Assembly: GCA_022600195.1 (NCBI GenBank)
Contig: JAHZKX010000021.1
Coordinates: 50,972 to 114,971 of the forward strand
Source: Planctomycetota bacterium
Lineage (GTDB): Bacteria > Planctomycetota > Planctomycetia > Planctomycetales > Planctomycetaceae
Reading direction: 5' to 3'
DNA: 64,000 bases
This document shows, in pieces, positions 53,711 to 63,905 of the stretch (positions within the stretch are counted from its first letter, which is position 1; each line of letters starts with the position of its first letter). Position numbers and translations under genes: made by a program. Below the pieces are notes generated by a model. The model made no database searches. It was not told the origin of the DNA and worked only from the letters and a program-made list of their open reading frames with translations.

Positions 53711-55180
53711 GTGAACTTGAAGTTCACCGTGCTGAAGAAAGAGAAGAAATTGAGCCACCTTACCTATGAAAATCCGTTAATTAGCCGATATGCATCCGCT
53801 GAAATGAGCCAGATCTGGTCAGCTCAAAAAAAACATTCGACCTGGCGCAGATTATGGGTCGCTCTGGCGGAATCACAGCATGAAATGGGATTAGGGATCA
53901 GTGCAGAGCAGGTGCAGTCGTTAAAAGAAGCCGTCGAGGATATTGATTTCGATCTGGCAGCCAAGTACGAAAAAGAACTCCGCCACGATGTGATGGCGCA
54001 TGTGCATACCTTCGGCGATCGGTGTCCCGATTCGATGGCAATTATCCATTTGGGAGCCACCAGTTGTTTTGTTACAGATAACAGCGAACTGGTGATGATT
54101 CGCGAAAGTCTGGAACGAATTCGCGGGCGACTGGTTTCCGTGATCGACCATCTCTCGCAGTTTGCGAAAGAGTATCGAGATTTACCCTGTCTGGGATTCA
54201 CACACTTACAGCCGGCTCAACCAACGACCGTTGGAAAACGGGCGACACTCTGGTGCTATGATCTCATTCTGGATCTGGAAGAAATCGAATACCGTCTGGA
54301 AAAATTACGTTTTCGAGGTGTAAAAGGAACCACGGGAACTCAAGCAACATTCCTGCAGCTCTTCCAGGGAGATCATGCGAAAGTTGATGAACTGGACCGA
54401 CGTGTCACGGAAAAAATGGGGTTCACAGATCGTTATGCAGTCACCGGACAGACTTATTCACGCAAAGTCGATGCTCAGGTATTGTCGGCATTAAGTGGTA
54501 TTGGTCAATCCGCGCATAAAGCCGGCAATGATATTCGTATTTTACAAAACCGTAAGGAGCTGGAAGAACCATTTGAAAAGAAACAAATTGGTTCGTCAGC
54601 CATGGCTTATAAACGGAATCCCATGCGATCCGAACGGATGTGCTCGCTGGCCCGTTTTGCGATGAGTCTTACTTCCAATGCCGAAGATACCGCAGCAACA
54701 CAGTGGATGGAACGCACCTTGGATGACAGTGCCAATCGGCGTCTGTCGCTGCCTCAATCATTTCTCGCCATTGACGCAGTTTTAATTCTGTATCGGAATA
54801 TTGTTGATGGCATGGTTGTTTATCCCAAAGTCATCGAAAAACATTTGAACGAAGAGTTGCCCTTTATGGCGACCGAGGAATTTTTGATGGCCGGTGTTGC
54901 AGCGGGAGGTGATCGTCAGGATTTGCATGAACTTATCCGCGTTCATAGTCAGGCGGCAGGCGCAGAAGTGAAAGTTCATGGCGGACAGAATGATTTGATC
55001 GAACGTCTGCAAAAAGATCCCGCATTCTCTAAGTGTGATCTGAACAGCGCCCTCGATGCCAGGAAATATATCGGCCGTGCTCCCGAGCAGGTGGATGCCT
55101 TTATTGCGGAAATTGTCGATCCGGTCAGACAGCAGTATCAGAGCGATCTGGAGCAAGGCGCGGAAGATCTGAAAGTTTAA
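53711..55180 (+). CDS. purB: adenylosuccinate lyase
   Basis: 489 residues, close to the longer, eukaryote-like PurB form. Reactions: SAICAR to AICAR and adenylosuccinate to AMP, each releasing fumarate. Motifs: [15 protein letters not shown] with [31 protein letters not shown], and signature [22 protein letters not shown]. Start is uncertain: GTG 53711 gives the longest frame, but TTG 53750 ([15 protein letters not shown]) has GAGAAG just before it and fits the family N-terminus better. No ATG exists before residue 32. It follows the DtxR-type gene. Confidence 0.93.
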   Translation: MNLKFTVLKKEKKLSHLTYENPLISRYASAEMSQIWSAQKKHSTWRRLWVALAESQHEMGLGISAEQVQSLKEAVEDIDFDLAAKYEKELRHDVMAHVHTFGDRCPDSMAIIHLGATSCFVTDNSELVMIRESLERIRGRLVSVIDHLSQFAKEYRDLPCLGFTHLQPAQPTTVGKRATLWCYDLILDLEEIEYRLEKLRFRGVKGTTGTQATFLQLFQGDHAKVDELDRRVTEKMGFTDRYAVTGQTYSRKVDAQVLSALSGIGQSAHKAGNDIRILQNRKELEEPFEKKQIGSSAMAYKRNPMRSERMCSLARFAMSLTSNAEDTAATQWMERTLDDSANRRLSLPQSFLAIDAVLILYRNIVDGMVVYPKVIEKHLNEELPFMATEEFLMAGVAAGGDRQDLHELIRVHSQAAGAEVKVHGGQNDLIERLQKDPAFSKCDLNSALDARKYIGRAPEQVDAFIAEIVDPVRQQYQSDLEQGAEDLKV

Positions 55181-55237
55181 ACTGTCTGCCTCGTTCTGAT
55201 TCATTACTCTTTCAGAGAGTAAGTCTATAGTTCCATT

Positions 55238-56686
55238 CTAAGTCAGGATATTTTTGATGACGTGCGATTCTTCGACTCCTGTGAGTCTGGTATCCAGACC
55301 CTGGAATTCGACGCTGAATCGTTGGTGATTGATGCCCAGCAGGTGCAGCATCGTGGCATGCAGATCTCGGACATTCACTATATTCTCAACTGAGTTATAG
55401 CCTAATTCGTCAGTCGCACCATGAGTGATTCCACCTTTGATCCCTCCGCCCGCCATCCACATGGAAAACCCTTTAATATGATGGTCGCGCCCCGCGCCTC
55501 CTTTGCCTTGGAACATGGGAGTCCGACCGAATTCTCCTCCCCAGATCACCAGCGTCTCATCGAGCATTCCACGTTGTTTGAGATCGTTGATTAACGCCCA
55601 TGTTGGTTTGTCTGTTAAACCACAACAGGTATTCATGTAGCGAACCAGATCACCATGATGGTCCCAACCACGATGATATAGATGAATAAATCGGGAACCT
55701 CGTTCGGCCAGTCGTCTTGCCAGCAGACAATTCGTAGCATACGTTCCCGATCCCGGTTCAGCGCCATACAATTCCAGTGTCTGTTTCGATTCGCCGGAAA
55801 GATCCATTAATTCGGGAACCGAGGTCTGCATTTTGAATGCCATTTCGTACGCGGCGATGCGAGTCTCTATTTCCGGATTGGCCACACGCTGGTTGCGGAA
55901 CTGATCCAGTTTTTGAACCGTTTCAATCAGTTCTTTTTGTTGTTGTGCACCGATGCCAGCTGGATTCGCTAAATAGTTTACCGGATCTCCCGTGGAATTG
56001 AACTGCACTCCCTGATAGCGGCTGGGGAGAAAGCCCGTTCCCCATTGTCGTGAAGCAATCGGCTGGGGATTTCGTCCCCCCACACTGGTGAGTACAACGA
56101 AGCCGGGCAATTCCTCTGTTTCACTGCCGAGACCATAGGTAATCCAGGAGCCCATCGAAGGTCGACCACTGATGATGGTTCCCGTATTCAAAAACGTATG
56201 CGCGGGATCATGATTGATTTGCTCGGTCACCATGGAGCGAATGATACAGATTTCATCCGCGATTTTTCCCGTCCAGGGGAGGAAGTCACTGATTTCCTGA
56301 CCGTTCTGCCCGTACTTTCGAAATTTGGTCAAAGGTCCCTGACATTTCAGTGCTTTTCCCTGCAATTGCGCAATGGGTTGGCCTTTCGTGTAGCTTTCTG
56401 GAAATGGTTTCCCATCCATTTGTGCCAACTTGGGTTTATAGTCAAACGTCTCAAGATGCGTCGGACCACCGGCCATACACAGGAAGATCACCCGCTTTGC
56501 TTTTGGCGCAAAATGCGGCAAGCCTGGCAGTCCTCCGATTGACGCCTGCTGGCGCTTCGATTGCGCCGTTGCGGTTTTTTCTCCAGACAATAAAGAACTG
56601 AGTGCCGCTGCTCCCAGACCGACTCCCGATTGAGACAGAAATGTGCGACGGTTTAAACCGATTTGTATCTGATTCCAATGATTCAT
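55238..56686 (-). CDS. DUF1501 protein, Tat-exported (cassette 3)
   Basis: 482 residues. LNRRTFLSQSGVGLGAAALSSLL is a twin-arginine signal. Family segments: KRVIFLCMAGGPTHLETFDYKPKL, GRPSMGSWITYGLGSETEELPGFVVL, RGSRFIHLYHRGWDHHG, LVIWGGEFGRTPMFQGKGG, GRDHHIKGFSMWMAGGGIKGG and DLHATMLHLLGINHQRF. It is closer to the cassette 1 protein (shared GGP-(S/T)-HLE and GGEFGRTPM) than to cassette 2. It begins 5 bases past the stop of its cytochrome-domain partner, clearly one operon. Confidence 0.92.
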   Translation of the reverse strand: MNHWNQIQIGLNRRTFLSQSGVGLGAAALSSLLSGEKTATAQSKRQQASIGGLPGLPHFAPKAKRVIFLCMAGGPTHLETFDYKPKLAQMDGKPFPESYTKGQPIAQLQGKALKCQGPLTKFRKYGQNGQEISDFLPWTGKIADEICIIRSMVTEQINHDPAHTFLNTGTIISGRPSMGSWITYGLGSETEELPGFVVLTSVGGRNPQPIASRQWGTGFLPSRYQGVQFNSTGDPVNYLANPAGIGAQQQKELIETVQKLDQFRNQRVANPEIETRIAAYEMAFKMQTSVPELMDLSGESKQTLELYGAEPGSGTYATNCLLARRLAERGSRFIHLYHRGWDHHGDLVRYMNTCCGLTDKPTWALINDLKQRGMLDETLVIWGGEFGRTPMFQGKGGAGRDHHIKGFSMWMAGGGIKGGITHGATDELGYNSVENIVNVRDLHATMLHLLGINHQRFSVEFQGLDTRLTGVEESHVIKNILT

Positions 56687-56691
56687 AGCGT

Positions 56692-59085
56692 TTAATTCCT
56701 CGTCACCACTTCATTCAGATTCAACAATGCCCGTGTGACTTCCGTCCATGAGGCGATTTCAACCGCATCCAAATTCTGTTTCGTTTTTGCTAATCCGGAA
56801 TTCGTGATCGCATGAGCATCTTTAGGTTTTGATTGATAAACCCTGCGATTCGAATTTAATAAATTCATCAGCGCGTCTGATTCGATTTTTTCAGGAGCGC
56901 GGGAGGTGGCTTTCGAAAAAGCATACCGTATTTTCTCTGTATCAGATCTACCACCGTGCTGCAGAACGTCTTCAGCGAACTTGCGGGCTGCTTCGATGAA
57001 TGTGGGATCATTCAGCAGAGTCATCGCGGCAATCGGTGTATTTGATTGAGGTCGTTGTGCTGTACATTCTTCGCGGCTGGGCGCATCAAAGGCCTTCAAC
57101 ATGGGATGTAGAAACTGTCGTTGCCAATGCACATACAACCCGCGACGCCATTGCCGTTCATCAGTATGTGAAACATATTTTCGCTTGGGAAAATTCAAGT
57201 GACGATAGTAGCCCGCTGGTTGATAAGGCTTTACGCTTGGGCCACCAATGTCTGTCACTAGCAGTCCGCTGATGGCCAGCGCATTGTCCCGAATCATTTC
57301 TGCAGGTAAACGGAAGCGTGCCTGCCGATTGAGCATTTGATTGAAGGGATCACGTTTTCGCTGTGCTGCTGATTCCAGTGAAGACTGGCGATAGGCCCGG
57401 CTCATTACTATGAACTTGACCATTTGTTTGACGTCCCATTGATCTGCATAAAATTTCAAAGCCAGCTGATCCAGAAGTTCCGGATAATGCGGTGGTCCTC
57501 CCTGCCCTCCAAAATCATCCAGGACGGGAGCAATTCCACGACCGAAAAAGAGATACCAGAATCGGTTGGCAAATACCCGAGCGGTCAACAACCCATATCC
57601 GTTTTTGTCTGATAACCAGTTTGCCAGATCAAGACGAGATAATCGGCTCTGATCATTTTTTAAACTTCCCAGAAATTCAGGAATGGCGGGTTGAACAAGA
57701 GGACCACTTTCATCAAGCCAGTTGCCTCGAGGCAGAATTCGAATATCACGTGGTTTGATCGAGACGGTGATCATGGTTTTGGTCGCACCACGATCGATGG
57801 CCGCGCGATTTTTTTTCAGTTTGTCCAACTCCTGCTTCAGCTGCTTCAGGTCTTTTTCAGCCGTCGCTGATTTTAAGGCCAATTCAGTAGTTTTCATATT
57901 TGATTCAATTTCGGAAATCTGTTTTTTTTCTGAATCCTTATAAAGAAATATTTCGGGTGCGCGTACTGTTGGTATGCGATCGGAGCCGCGTCGCAGGTGC
58001 TGGTCTTCATCAATATCCGCAAAAAAGGAAACCAGCGAATAAAAATCCTTGATGGTATAGGGGTCATACTTGTGGTCATGACATTGACAACAACCCATGG
58101 TTGCACCCATCCAGACACCGGAAAAATTTCGGATACGGTCGGCAGCGTAGATAGCCAGATATTCTTTTCGCTGTACGCCTCCTTCATGCGAAGTTTGCAG
58201 CACACGGTTATAACCGGTGGCGATTTTTTGTTGCAGCGTTGAGTTGGGTAATAAATCGCCAGCCAACTGCTCTCGTGTAAATTGATCGAAGGGCAGGTTC
58301 TCGTTAAATGCTCGTATGACATAATCGCGATAAGGAGAAATATGGTGATCCTGATCACCATGATAACCCACCGTATCAGCGAAACGTACGAGATCCAGCC
58401 AGTACATCGCCATCCGCTCGCCGTAATGAGGAGACGCCAGTAACCGATCCACAAGCTGTTCGTACGCTTGCCTGCTTTGATCTTTAACAAACTGATTCAC
58501 TTCCTCTGGAGTAGGTGGAAGTCCCGTCAGGTCAAAACTGAGACGACGAATCAAAGTGATTTTATCTGCATCCTCCGCTGGCTGAAGTTTTTGTTGCTCC
58601 AGACGGGCTAAAATAAAATGATCAATCCAGTTCAGAGGCCAGTTCTGATTCTTCACCTTCGGCAAAGACGTTGACTTTGGTTTCAAATAGGCCCAGTGTT
58701 TTGACCAGGGAGCGCCCTGTTCAATCCATTGTTTAATCAATTGGATTTCAGACGGCTTGAGTGACTTTCCGGAATCCCCAGGTGGCATAACCAGATCGGG
58801 ATCCTTGCTGGTAACGCGATCGAACAGCAGGCTCTGATCAGGCTGCCCGGGACGAATGATCAATTCATCTCCAGATGTCCTTTTAACACTCTCTTCAAGG
58901 TCCAGGCGTAAATCTGCTTCTCGATGTGTTGAATCAGGGCCGTGACATTGAAAGCAGTTTCGTGAAAGAATCGGACGGATATCACGATTGAAACTGACTT
59001 TATTTTCTTCAGCGTCGGCCTGGTTCGGGAGAAGTAAAAAAACAACCAGCCCTATTCCAAAATGCCTGATCATTACCTGAGACAT
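56692..59085 (-). CDS. cytochrome-c-domain DUF1549/DUF1553 protein (cassette 3)
   Basis: 797 residues, the shortest of the three paralogues because it lacks the large middle beta insert. Signal peptide MIRHFGIGLVVFLLLPNQADA. Cytochrome-like domain: LSRNCFQCHGPDSTHREADLRLDL. DUF1549: WIDHFILARLEQQKLQ, RLSFDLTGLPPTPEE, SPHYGERMAMYWLDLVRFADTVGYHGDQDH. Second CxxCH: MGCCQCHDHKYDPYTIKDFY. A short coiled stretch (EIESNMKTTELALKSATAEKDLKQLKQELDKL, split by charged residues) stands in place of the insert, then DUF1553: LANWLSDKNGYGLLTARVFANRFWYLFFGRG and RPQSNTPIAAMTLLND. Exported; electron transfer to or from the DUF1501 partner is inferred. Confidence 0.92.
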   Translation of the reverse strand: MSQVMIRHFGIGLVVFLLLPNQADAEENKVSFNRDIRPILSRNCFQCHGPDSTHREADLRLDLEESVKRTSGDELIIRPGQPDQSLLFDRVTSKDPDLVMPPGDSGKSLKPSEIQLIKQWIEQGAPWSKHWAYLKPKSTSLPKVKNQNWPLNWIDHFILARLEQQKLQPAEDADKITLIRRLSFDLTGLPPTPEEVNQFVKDQSRQAYEQLVDRLLASPHYGERMAMYWLDLVRFADTVGYHGDQDHHISPYRDYVIRAFNENLPFDQFTREQLAGDLLPNSTLQQKIATGYNRVLQTSHEGGVQRKEYLAIYAADRIRNFSGVWMGATMGCCQCHDHKYDPYTIKDFYSLVSFFADIDEDQHLRRGSDRIPTVRAPEIFLYKDSEKKQISEIESNMKTTELALKSATAEKDLKQLKQELDKLKKNRAAIDRGATKTMITVSIKPRDIRILPRGNWLDESGPLVQPAIPEFLGSLKNDQSRLSRLDLANWLSDKNGYGLLTARVFANRFWYLFFGRGIAPVLDDFGGQGGPPHYPELLDQLALKFYADQWDVKQMVKFIVMSRAYRQSSLESAAQRKRDPFNQMLNRQARFRLPAEMIRDNALAISGLLVTDIGGPSVKPYQPAGYYRHLNFPKRKYVSHTDERQWRRGLYVHWQRQFLHPMLKAFDAPSREECTAQRPQSNTPIAAMTLLNDPTFIEAARKFAEDVLQHGGRSDTEKIRYAFSKATSRAPEKIESDALMNLLNSNRRVYQSKPKDAHAITNSGLAKTKQNLDAVEIASWTEVTRALLNLNEVVTRN

Positions 59086-59463
59086 GAAAACTTGCCCTCA
59101 GCAGGGGATACGAGTGAAGTACCGGAGAAGACGTTGTCAAAGCCCGGAATTCCTGGTACATCAAACGCATGAAATTCTGGTTTGGTGATACCGATCCGTA
59201 ACGATTCGAGTTAACGGTAGCCAGACTACCAAAGTCTGGCAGGCAGGATCATCGTGATTGGCAGTGTGTTCTCTCACTGCCAACCGTTATTGCAATGATA
59301 GCAGGCGTTTAGATCACACGCAACAACGGGATCTCCTGATTGATCTTGAAATCGTGCGTTTCAGAACTTGACAAAGGTTGATTTTATGACGAACTTCAAC
59401 TTCAGTCGTGTGTCATTCCGAAAAGAATGTTCCCGTTCAAAAATTTAATAAGCCAGGTAAATC
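59086..59463. other. intergenic region between divergent genes
   Basis: 378 bases between cassette 3 (minus) and the dehydratase gene (plus). It holds the nested hairpin element at 59212-59289. TTGACA at 59368-59373 has no acceptable -10 at 16-18 bases. Confidence 0.5.
59212..59289. repeat. nested inverted-repeat element (three-way-junction-like)
   Basis: Outer arms TAACGG (59212-59217) and CCGTTA (59284-59289) enclose two perfect hairpins: GCCAGACT-ACCAA-AGTCTGGC (59220-59240) and TTGGCAGTG-TGTTCTCT-CACTGCCAA (59258-59283). ATCA/TGAT at 59248-59258 could add a small third stem. No T-run follows, so it is not a plain terminator. Confidence 0.6.
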
Positions 59464-60435
59464 ATGCAGCCCCCTACTTTTCAGGATGTTCAGAAAGCCG
59501 TCCCTCATGTTCGTCAGGTCTTGTCCCCAACTCCACTTTATGAATGGCCGGGTTTGAGTTTATTAACGGGCACGAATTTCTATTTAAAGCATGAAAACTA
59601 CCAGCCGGTAGGCGCATTTAAAGTCAGAGGGGGGATTAATCTGGTTGGCTCTCTTTCCGAAGCAGAACGTCAAGCCGGAATCATGGGATGTTCGACGGGA
59701 AATCATGGACAGTCTCTTGCGTATGCGGCTCGCAAGTTTGGTGTGAAATGTACGATCGTGGTTCCCAAAAATAATAACCCCGATAAAGTGCGCGCGATCA
59801 AATTACTGGGAGCAGAAATCATTGAACAGGGTGAAGACTTTGATGAAGCAAAACAGTATTTAGAGCAGGAGCTGGTCGATGGAAAACGTCGTTATGTGCA
59901 TTCCGGAAACGAGCCAAAGTTGATTGCCGGCGTGGGGACACAGGCGATAGAGATATTTGAAAAGTTGAAAACACCCGATGTGATTGTTGTTCCGGTAGGC
60001 ATGGGAAGTGGTGTCTGTGGAACAGGAATTGTCGCCAGACATTTGAATCCTTCGACCGAAATTATCGGTGTCGGAGCCGAAAATGCACCAGCGAATCAGC
60101 TCTCCTGGAAAGCAGGATCCATGCAAACAACCGAATCGGCTCAGACCTGGGCCGAAGGGGTTGCCACACGTTCATCCGCTGAACTGACTCAAGAAATTAT
60201 GAAATCAGTCGTAGATGATTTTCTGCTCGTCAGCGAAGATGAAATGCGTATTGCCGCCTATCATATTATGAAAGAAACTCACAATCTGGTCGAAGGGGCG
60301 GGTGCAGCAGCCCTGGCTGCGATCTTGAAAAATAAAGATCGATTTCAAGGTAAAACTGTAGTTGCGGTCCTGAGTGGCGGCAATTTGAATCTGGCAGAAC
60401 TTCCCGAAATCTTACGTCTCGGATCACAGCTGTAA
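59464..60435 (+). CDS. threonine/serine dehydratase-like PLP enzyme
   Basis: 323 residues, fold type II. YLKHENYQPVGAFKVRGGINLV holds the PLP lysine (Lys53); GCSTGNHGQSLAYAARKFG binds the substrate carboxylate; VPVGMGSGVCGTGIV binds the cofactor phosphate; AVLSGGNLNL is near the C-terminus. There is no C-terminal ACT-type regulatory domain, so it is the short (catabolic TdcB or serine racemase) kind rather than biosynthetic IlvA. Usual SAGNHAQG reads STGNHGQS. Substrate may be threonine, serine or hydroxyaspartate-type. It opens a run of four plus-strand genes with 77-190 base gaps. Confidence 0.9.
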   Translation: MQPPTFQDVQKAVPHVRQVLSPTPLYEWPGLSLLTGTNFYLKHENYQPVGAFKVRGGINLVGSLSEAERQAGIMGCSTGNHGQSLAYAARKFGVKCTIVVPKNNNPDKVRAIKLLGAEIIEQGEDFDEAKQYLEQELVDGKRRYVHSGNEPKLIAGVGTQAIEIFEKLKTPDVIVVPVGMGSGVCGTGIVARHLNPSTEIIGVGAENAPANQLSWKAGSMQTTESAQTWAEGVATRSSAELTQEIMKSVVDDFLLVSEDEMRIAAYHIMKETHNLVEGAGAAALAAILKNKDRFQGKTVVAVLSGGNLNLAELPEILRLGSQL

Positions 60436-60625
60436 TCACTGCTTGATGATCTCTTGCACATAGTCGGGAAAATAAAGCTCATTAATTTAATCAATGTCTG
60501 AAAATTCATTTCGGCGTTTGATTGGAATTCCCTCTCGGTAATTGTTACCGTAAATGGCTAACCGGAACAGGTATCTATCGTTGATTCCGAGTCGGATTCG
60601 ATGGAATATCTCCATTGGGGGAAAC

Positions 60626-61393
60626 ATGAGATTTAAAGATCGTGCTGTTATTGTCACCGGCGGCAGTAAAGGGATTGGCGAAGGTTGCTCGCGCGTTTTT
60701 TGTGAAGAAGGCGGTCTGGTGGCAATTCTGGCGAGGGGTATTCACGCTGGCCAGAAGTTAGCACGCGAATTGAATGAAAAAGGCCCCGGCAGAGCCATAT
60801 ATGTTCAATGTGATGTCGGTGATCATCAACAGATTTTATCTGCTGTGGAAATGGTGGTGGAACAATTCGGTCGATTAGACTGCATCATCAATAATGCGGG
60901 GGTTCACCCGGCTGCGATGTCACTGGAAGAAACCAGCATCGAAGAAATGGAAGAGTTGATGCGCGTGAACTTTCTCAGCACGTTTGCCGGAGCGAAGTAT
61001 GCATTACCTCATCTGCGTAAAACCAAAGGGACCATCATCAACATGTCGTCGATGACGGCTGTGTTAGGTCAGCATCATTCTACCGCCTATTGTTCAACCA
61101 AAGGTGCTCAAGTCAGTTTTACGAAATCATTGGCAATTGAACTGGGTGAAGCTGGAGTTCGCGTGAACGCGATTCTACCCAGTAACATCGATACTCCCCT
61201 GATGCGCGACTGGGCTGCGACGCTCCCTGATGCAGAGACCGCCTTGAAGCGAGTTGCTGACCTCCAGGTTTTTAAACGTATGGGAACGATTGAAGAAATG
61301 GGGCGATTGGCACTGTTTCTGGCGACAGAAGATTCCAGCTTTCTCACCGGTCAGGCGATCGAAGCCGAAGGCGGAGCCAGTCTGGATTATTAA
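60626..61393 (+). CDS. SDR-family oxidoreductase
   Basis: 255 residues from ATG 60626; GGGGGAAAC just before it decides against ATG 60554. Classical SDR: VIVTGGSKGIGEGCSRVF (cofactor loop), CDVGD, CIINNAGVHPA (NNAG), NMSSMTAVLGQHHSTAYCSTKGA (Ser, Tyr and Lys of the catalytic set), NAILPSNIDTPL, and LTGQAIEAEGGASLDY at the end. Lack of Arg after the first Gly-Thr loop suggests NAD as well as NADP possible. Substrate unknown; sugar alcohol or hydroxy acid dehydrogenase would fit the nearby xylulokinase, but this is inference. Confidence 0.9.
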   Translation: MRFKDRAVIVTGGSKGIGEGCSRVFCEEGGLVAILARGIHAGQKLARELNEKGPGRAIYVQCDVGDHQQILSAVEMVVEQFGRLDCIINNAGVHPAAMSLEETSIEEMEELMRVNFLSTFAGAKYALPHLRKTKGTIINMSSMTAVLGQHHSTAYCSTKGAQVSFTKSLAIELGEAGVRVNAILPSNIDTPLMRDWAATLPDAETALKRVADLQVFKRMGTIEEMGRLALFLATEDSSFLTGQAIEAEGGASLDY

Positions 61394-61491
61394 TCGTCCG
61401 GTGAAATTCTTCAGAACAGTATATTTGAGAAAAGCGGGTATCTCTTGATTGATACCCTGATTATATTCAGCAAAAAGAACAGGATAATCTT

Positions 61492-62256
61492 ATGACAGTC
61501 TGGCGAAGCAAATTACAATTTTTAATGGTCGTTGTTTTTCTGGGAACTGCTTACCACACTTATGGAAATCTGGTGGAAGAATACAAGAATGGATTGATTT
61601 GGAAAGAGCCAACGATTGTCACAGCCAATCCAAACCAGCCACCTTCCGATGCGATTGTTTTGTTCGATGGCAAAAACCTGGATCAATGGAAAGACGGCGA
61701 TCAATGGAAAATTCAGGACGGTTACGCAATTACCACTAATAAAAACATCGAAACCAAGCAATCATTTGGTGACTGTCAGTTACATCTGGAATGGGCCACG
61801 CCAGATAAAATTGAAGGCAGCGGACAAGGCCGCGGCAATAGCGGTGTGTTTTTGATGGGGAAATACGAAGTCCAGATTCTCGATTCATATCAGAACAAAA
61901 CCTACTTTGATGGTCAGGCAGGAGCCATTTACAAACAATATCCTCCGATGGTGAATGCCTGCCGTAAACCGGGAGAATGGCAAACCTACGATATTATTTT
62001 TACCGCCCCTCGATTTAATGAGTATGGACAACTTGTAAAGTCTGCATACATCACTGTGATACAAAATGGTGTTGTTGTGCAAAATCATGTGGAAGTGCAA
62101 GGGAACACTTTCTATCATCAACCACCGTTTTATACGGCTCATGCAGAGAAGCTGCCGATCCAGCTTCAATTTCATAGAAACAAGACAAGATTTCGCAACA
62201 TCTGGATTCGTGACATTGCTGAAGTCCAACCCATCGGTTGTGTCTGTCCAGAGTGA
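61492..62256 (+). CDS. DUF1080 (3-keto-disaccharide hydrolase/LamG-like) protein
   Basis: 254 residues. KLQFLMVVVFLGTAYHTYG is a signal peptide or anchor. AIVLFDGKNLDQWKDGDQWKIQDGYAITT is the opening signature of PF06439; FGDCQLHLEWATP, GQGRGNSGVFLMGKYEVQILDSYQNKTY and GEWQTYDIIFTAPRF continue it. The fold is a concanavalin-like jelly roll; some members are glycoside hydrolases acting on 3-keto sugars. The C-terminus IGCVCPE has two Cys. AGGAT lies upstream of ATG 61492. It sits between an SDR and a sugar kinase, consistent with sugar use. Confidence 0.9.
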   Translation: MTVWRSKLQFLMVVVFLGTAYHTYGNLVEEYKNGLIWKEPTIVTANPNQPPSDAIVLFDGKNLDQWKDGDQWKIQDGYAITTNKNIETKQSFGDCQLHLEWATPDKIEGSGQGRGNSGVFLMGKYEVQILDSYQNKTYFDGQAGAIYKQYPPMVNACRKPGEWQTYDIIFTAPRFNEYGQLVKSAYITVIQNGVVVQNHVEVQGNTFYHQPPFYTAHAEKLPIQLQFHRNKTRFRNIWIRDIAEVQPIGCVCPE

Positions 62257-62333
62257 TCATTATCTTTTCGAGACAACTTCCGTTGCTGGTAGCAGCGATT
62301 GATCTACTGACTAAGGGATGAGGGAAAACGAGC

Positions 62334-63866
62334 ATGGCAGTCTTTCTGGGAGTGGATATTGGAACGAGTGGAACCAAAACATTGGCGATGCGCGAAGATG
62401 GAACCATTCTCGCTTCAGCGACCATCGAATATCCACTCTATAGCCCCCATCCAGGCTGGTCAGAACAGAATCCGGAAGACTGGTGGCAAGCGACGATCAA
62501 AAGTGTTCGCAAAGTTTTGAAGGCAGGCAAGATTAAGCCTGTAGAAGTCAAAGGTATTGGGTTAAGCGGGCAGATGCACGGGAGTGTTTTTCTTAATAAA
62601 AAACACGAAGTGATCCGACCTGCCCTGCTCTGGAACGATCAGCGAACGGCTGCGGAATGTGCAGAGATCGAGCAGCGTGCCGGAGGTCGGAAAAAACTGA
62701 TCCGCATGGTGGCGAACCCTGCGCTGACAGGTTTTACGGCTCCTAAAATACTATGGCTGCGCAACCACGAACCAAGGAACTTTGCGAAAACCGTTCAGGT
62801 GTTACTGCCCAAGGATTACATTCGATATCGATTGACGGGAGAATTTGCGACCGAAGTCAGTGATGCTTCGGGAACATTATTGCTGAATGTCAAACAGCGG
62901 AAATGGAGCCGTCCTCTATTAAGCAAACTGGAACTGGATGCAGACTTATTGCCTGACGTTTATGAATCGGAAGACGTCAGCGGTCATGTAACAGAAGATG
63001 CAGCCAGGCTGTTGGGGATCTCCAAAGGCGTGGCCGTTGTGGGAGGTGGTGGTGATCAGGCCGCTGGCGCTATTGGTAATGGAATTGTGAAAAAAGGAGT
63101 GATCTCAGCCACGATGGGAACCAGTGGTGTGGTGTTTGCGCACAGTGATGAAGTACAGATTGACCCCGCAGGCCGCGTGCATACGTTCTGTCATGCTGTA
63201 AGAGATAAGTGGCACGTAATGGGAGTTGTGCTCTCCGCCGGAGGTAGTCTGCAATGGTATCGTAATCAACTCTGCGAACAGCAGGTTGCCAGTGCCAAAC
63301 GCCAGAAAGTAGATCCGTATCAACTGATTACTGACCAGGCAGCCGAAGCACCTGCTGGAAGCGAAGGATTGTTTTTCCTCCCTTATCTGACAGGAGAGCG
63401 CACACCGCATGCCGATCCCGATGCCCGCGCTGCCTGGATCGGGTTAAGTCTGAGGCATGGTCGTTCCCATTTGAGCAGGGCAGTTATTGAGGGAGCAACA
63501 TACGCGATGCGCGATTCTTTAGAAATCATTCAGGACTTGAATATCCCCGTCAAAGAAATCCGACTTTCCGGAGGAGGCGCCAGAAGCCCCTTCTGGCGGC
63601 AGATCCAGGCCGATATTTACGGTCAAAAAGTAGTGACAATCAATGCCGAAGAGGGGCCCGCTTATGGGGTAGCACTCCTGGCGGCTGCAGGAACCGGGGC
63701 TTATAAGAATGTGGTTGAAGCCTGTTCTGCCACGATTCGCGTTGTCGAGCGTACGAACGTAAACCCTAAGCATAAAAAAGTATACAACAATTCTTACCCT
63801 GTGTTTCGTCAGCTCTATCAGTCACTCAAAGGTGATTTTCATTCGATCAGACATTTACTGGACTAG
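62334..63866 (+). CDS. xylB: xylulokinase (FGGY family)
   Basis: 510 residues. [20 protein letters not shown] is the N-terminal phosphate-binding motif; [27 protein letters not shown] (xylulose-site M-H-G), [35 protein letters not shown] and [14 protein letters not shown] follow XylB. C-terminal signature [27 protein letters not shown] and [23 protein letters not shown]. It phosphorylates D-xylulose to enter the pentose phosphate pathway. No xylose isomerase is in the window. GAGGGA lies upstream of ATG 62334. It ends a run of four plus-strand genes. Confidence 0.95.
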   Translation: MAVFLGVDIGTSGTKTLAMREDGTILASATIEYPLYSPHPGWSEQNPEDWWQATIKSVRKVLKAGKIKPVEVKGIGLSGQMHGSVFLNKKHEVIRPALLWNDQRTAAECAEIEQRAGGRKKLIRMVANPALTGFTAPKILWLRNHEPRNFAKTVQVLLPKDYIRYRLTGEFATEVSDASGTLLLNVKQRKWSRPLLSKLELDADLLPDVYESEDVSGHVTEDAARLLGISKGVAVVGGGGDQAAGAIGNGIVKKGVISATMGTSGVVFAHSDEVQIDPAGRVHTFCHAVRDKWHVMGVVLSAGGSLQWYRNQLCEQQVASAKRQKVDPYQLITDQAAEAPAGSEGLFFLPYLTGERTPHADPDARAAWIGLSLRHGRSHLSRAVIEGATYAMRDSLEIIQDLNIPVKEIRLSGGGARSPFWRQIQADIYGQKVVTINAEEGPAYGVALLAAAGTGAYKNVVEACSATIRVVERTNVNPKHKKVYNNSYPVFRQLYQSLKGDFHSIRHLLD

Positions 63867-63891
63867 TGGAGTGTCATTTTTGAATTTTCGG

Positions 63892-63905
63892 GTGATCGAG
63901 ATCAC
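63892..63905. repeat. 14-base palindrome downstream of xylB
   Basis: GTGATC-GA-GATCAC, perfect 6-base arms, 26 bases past the xylB stop. Without a T-run it is more like an operator for a gene beyond the right edge than a terminator. Confidence 0.4.

Noticed and set aside
55204..55222. TTACTCT-TTCAG-AGAGTAA as terminator between purB and cassette 3
   Set aside because: Short AT-rich stem and no T-run on either strand.
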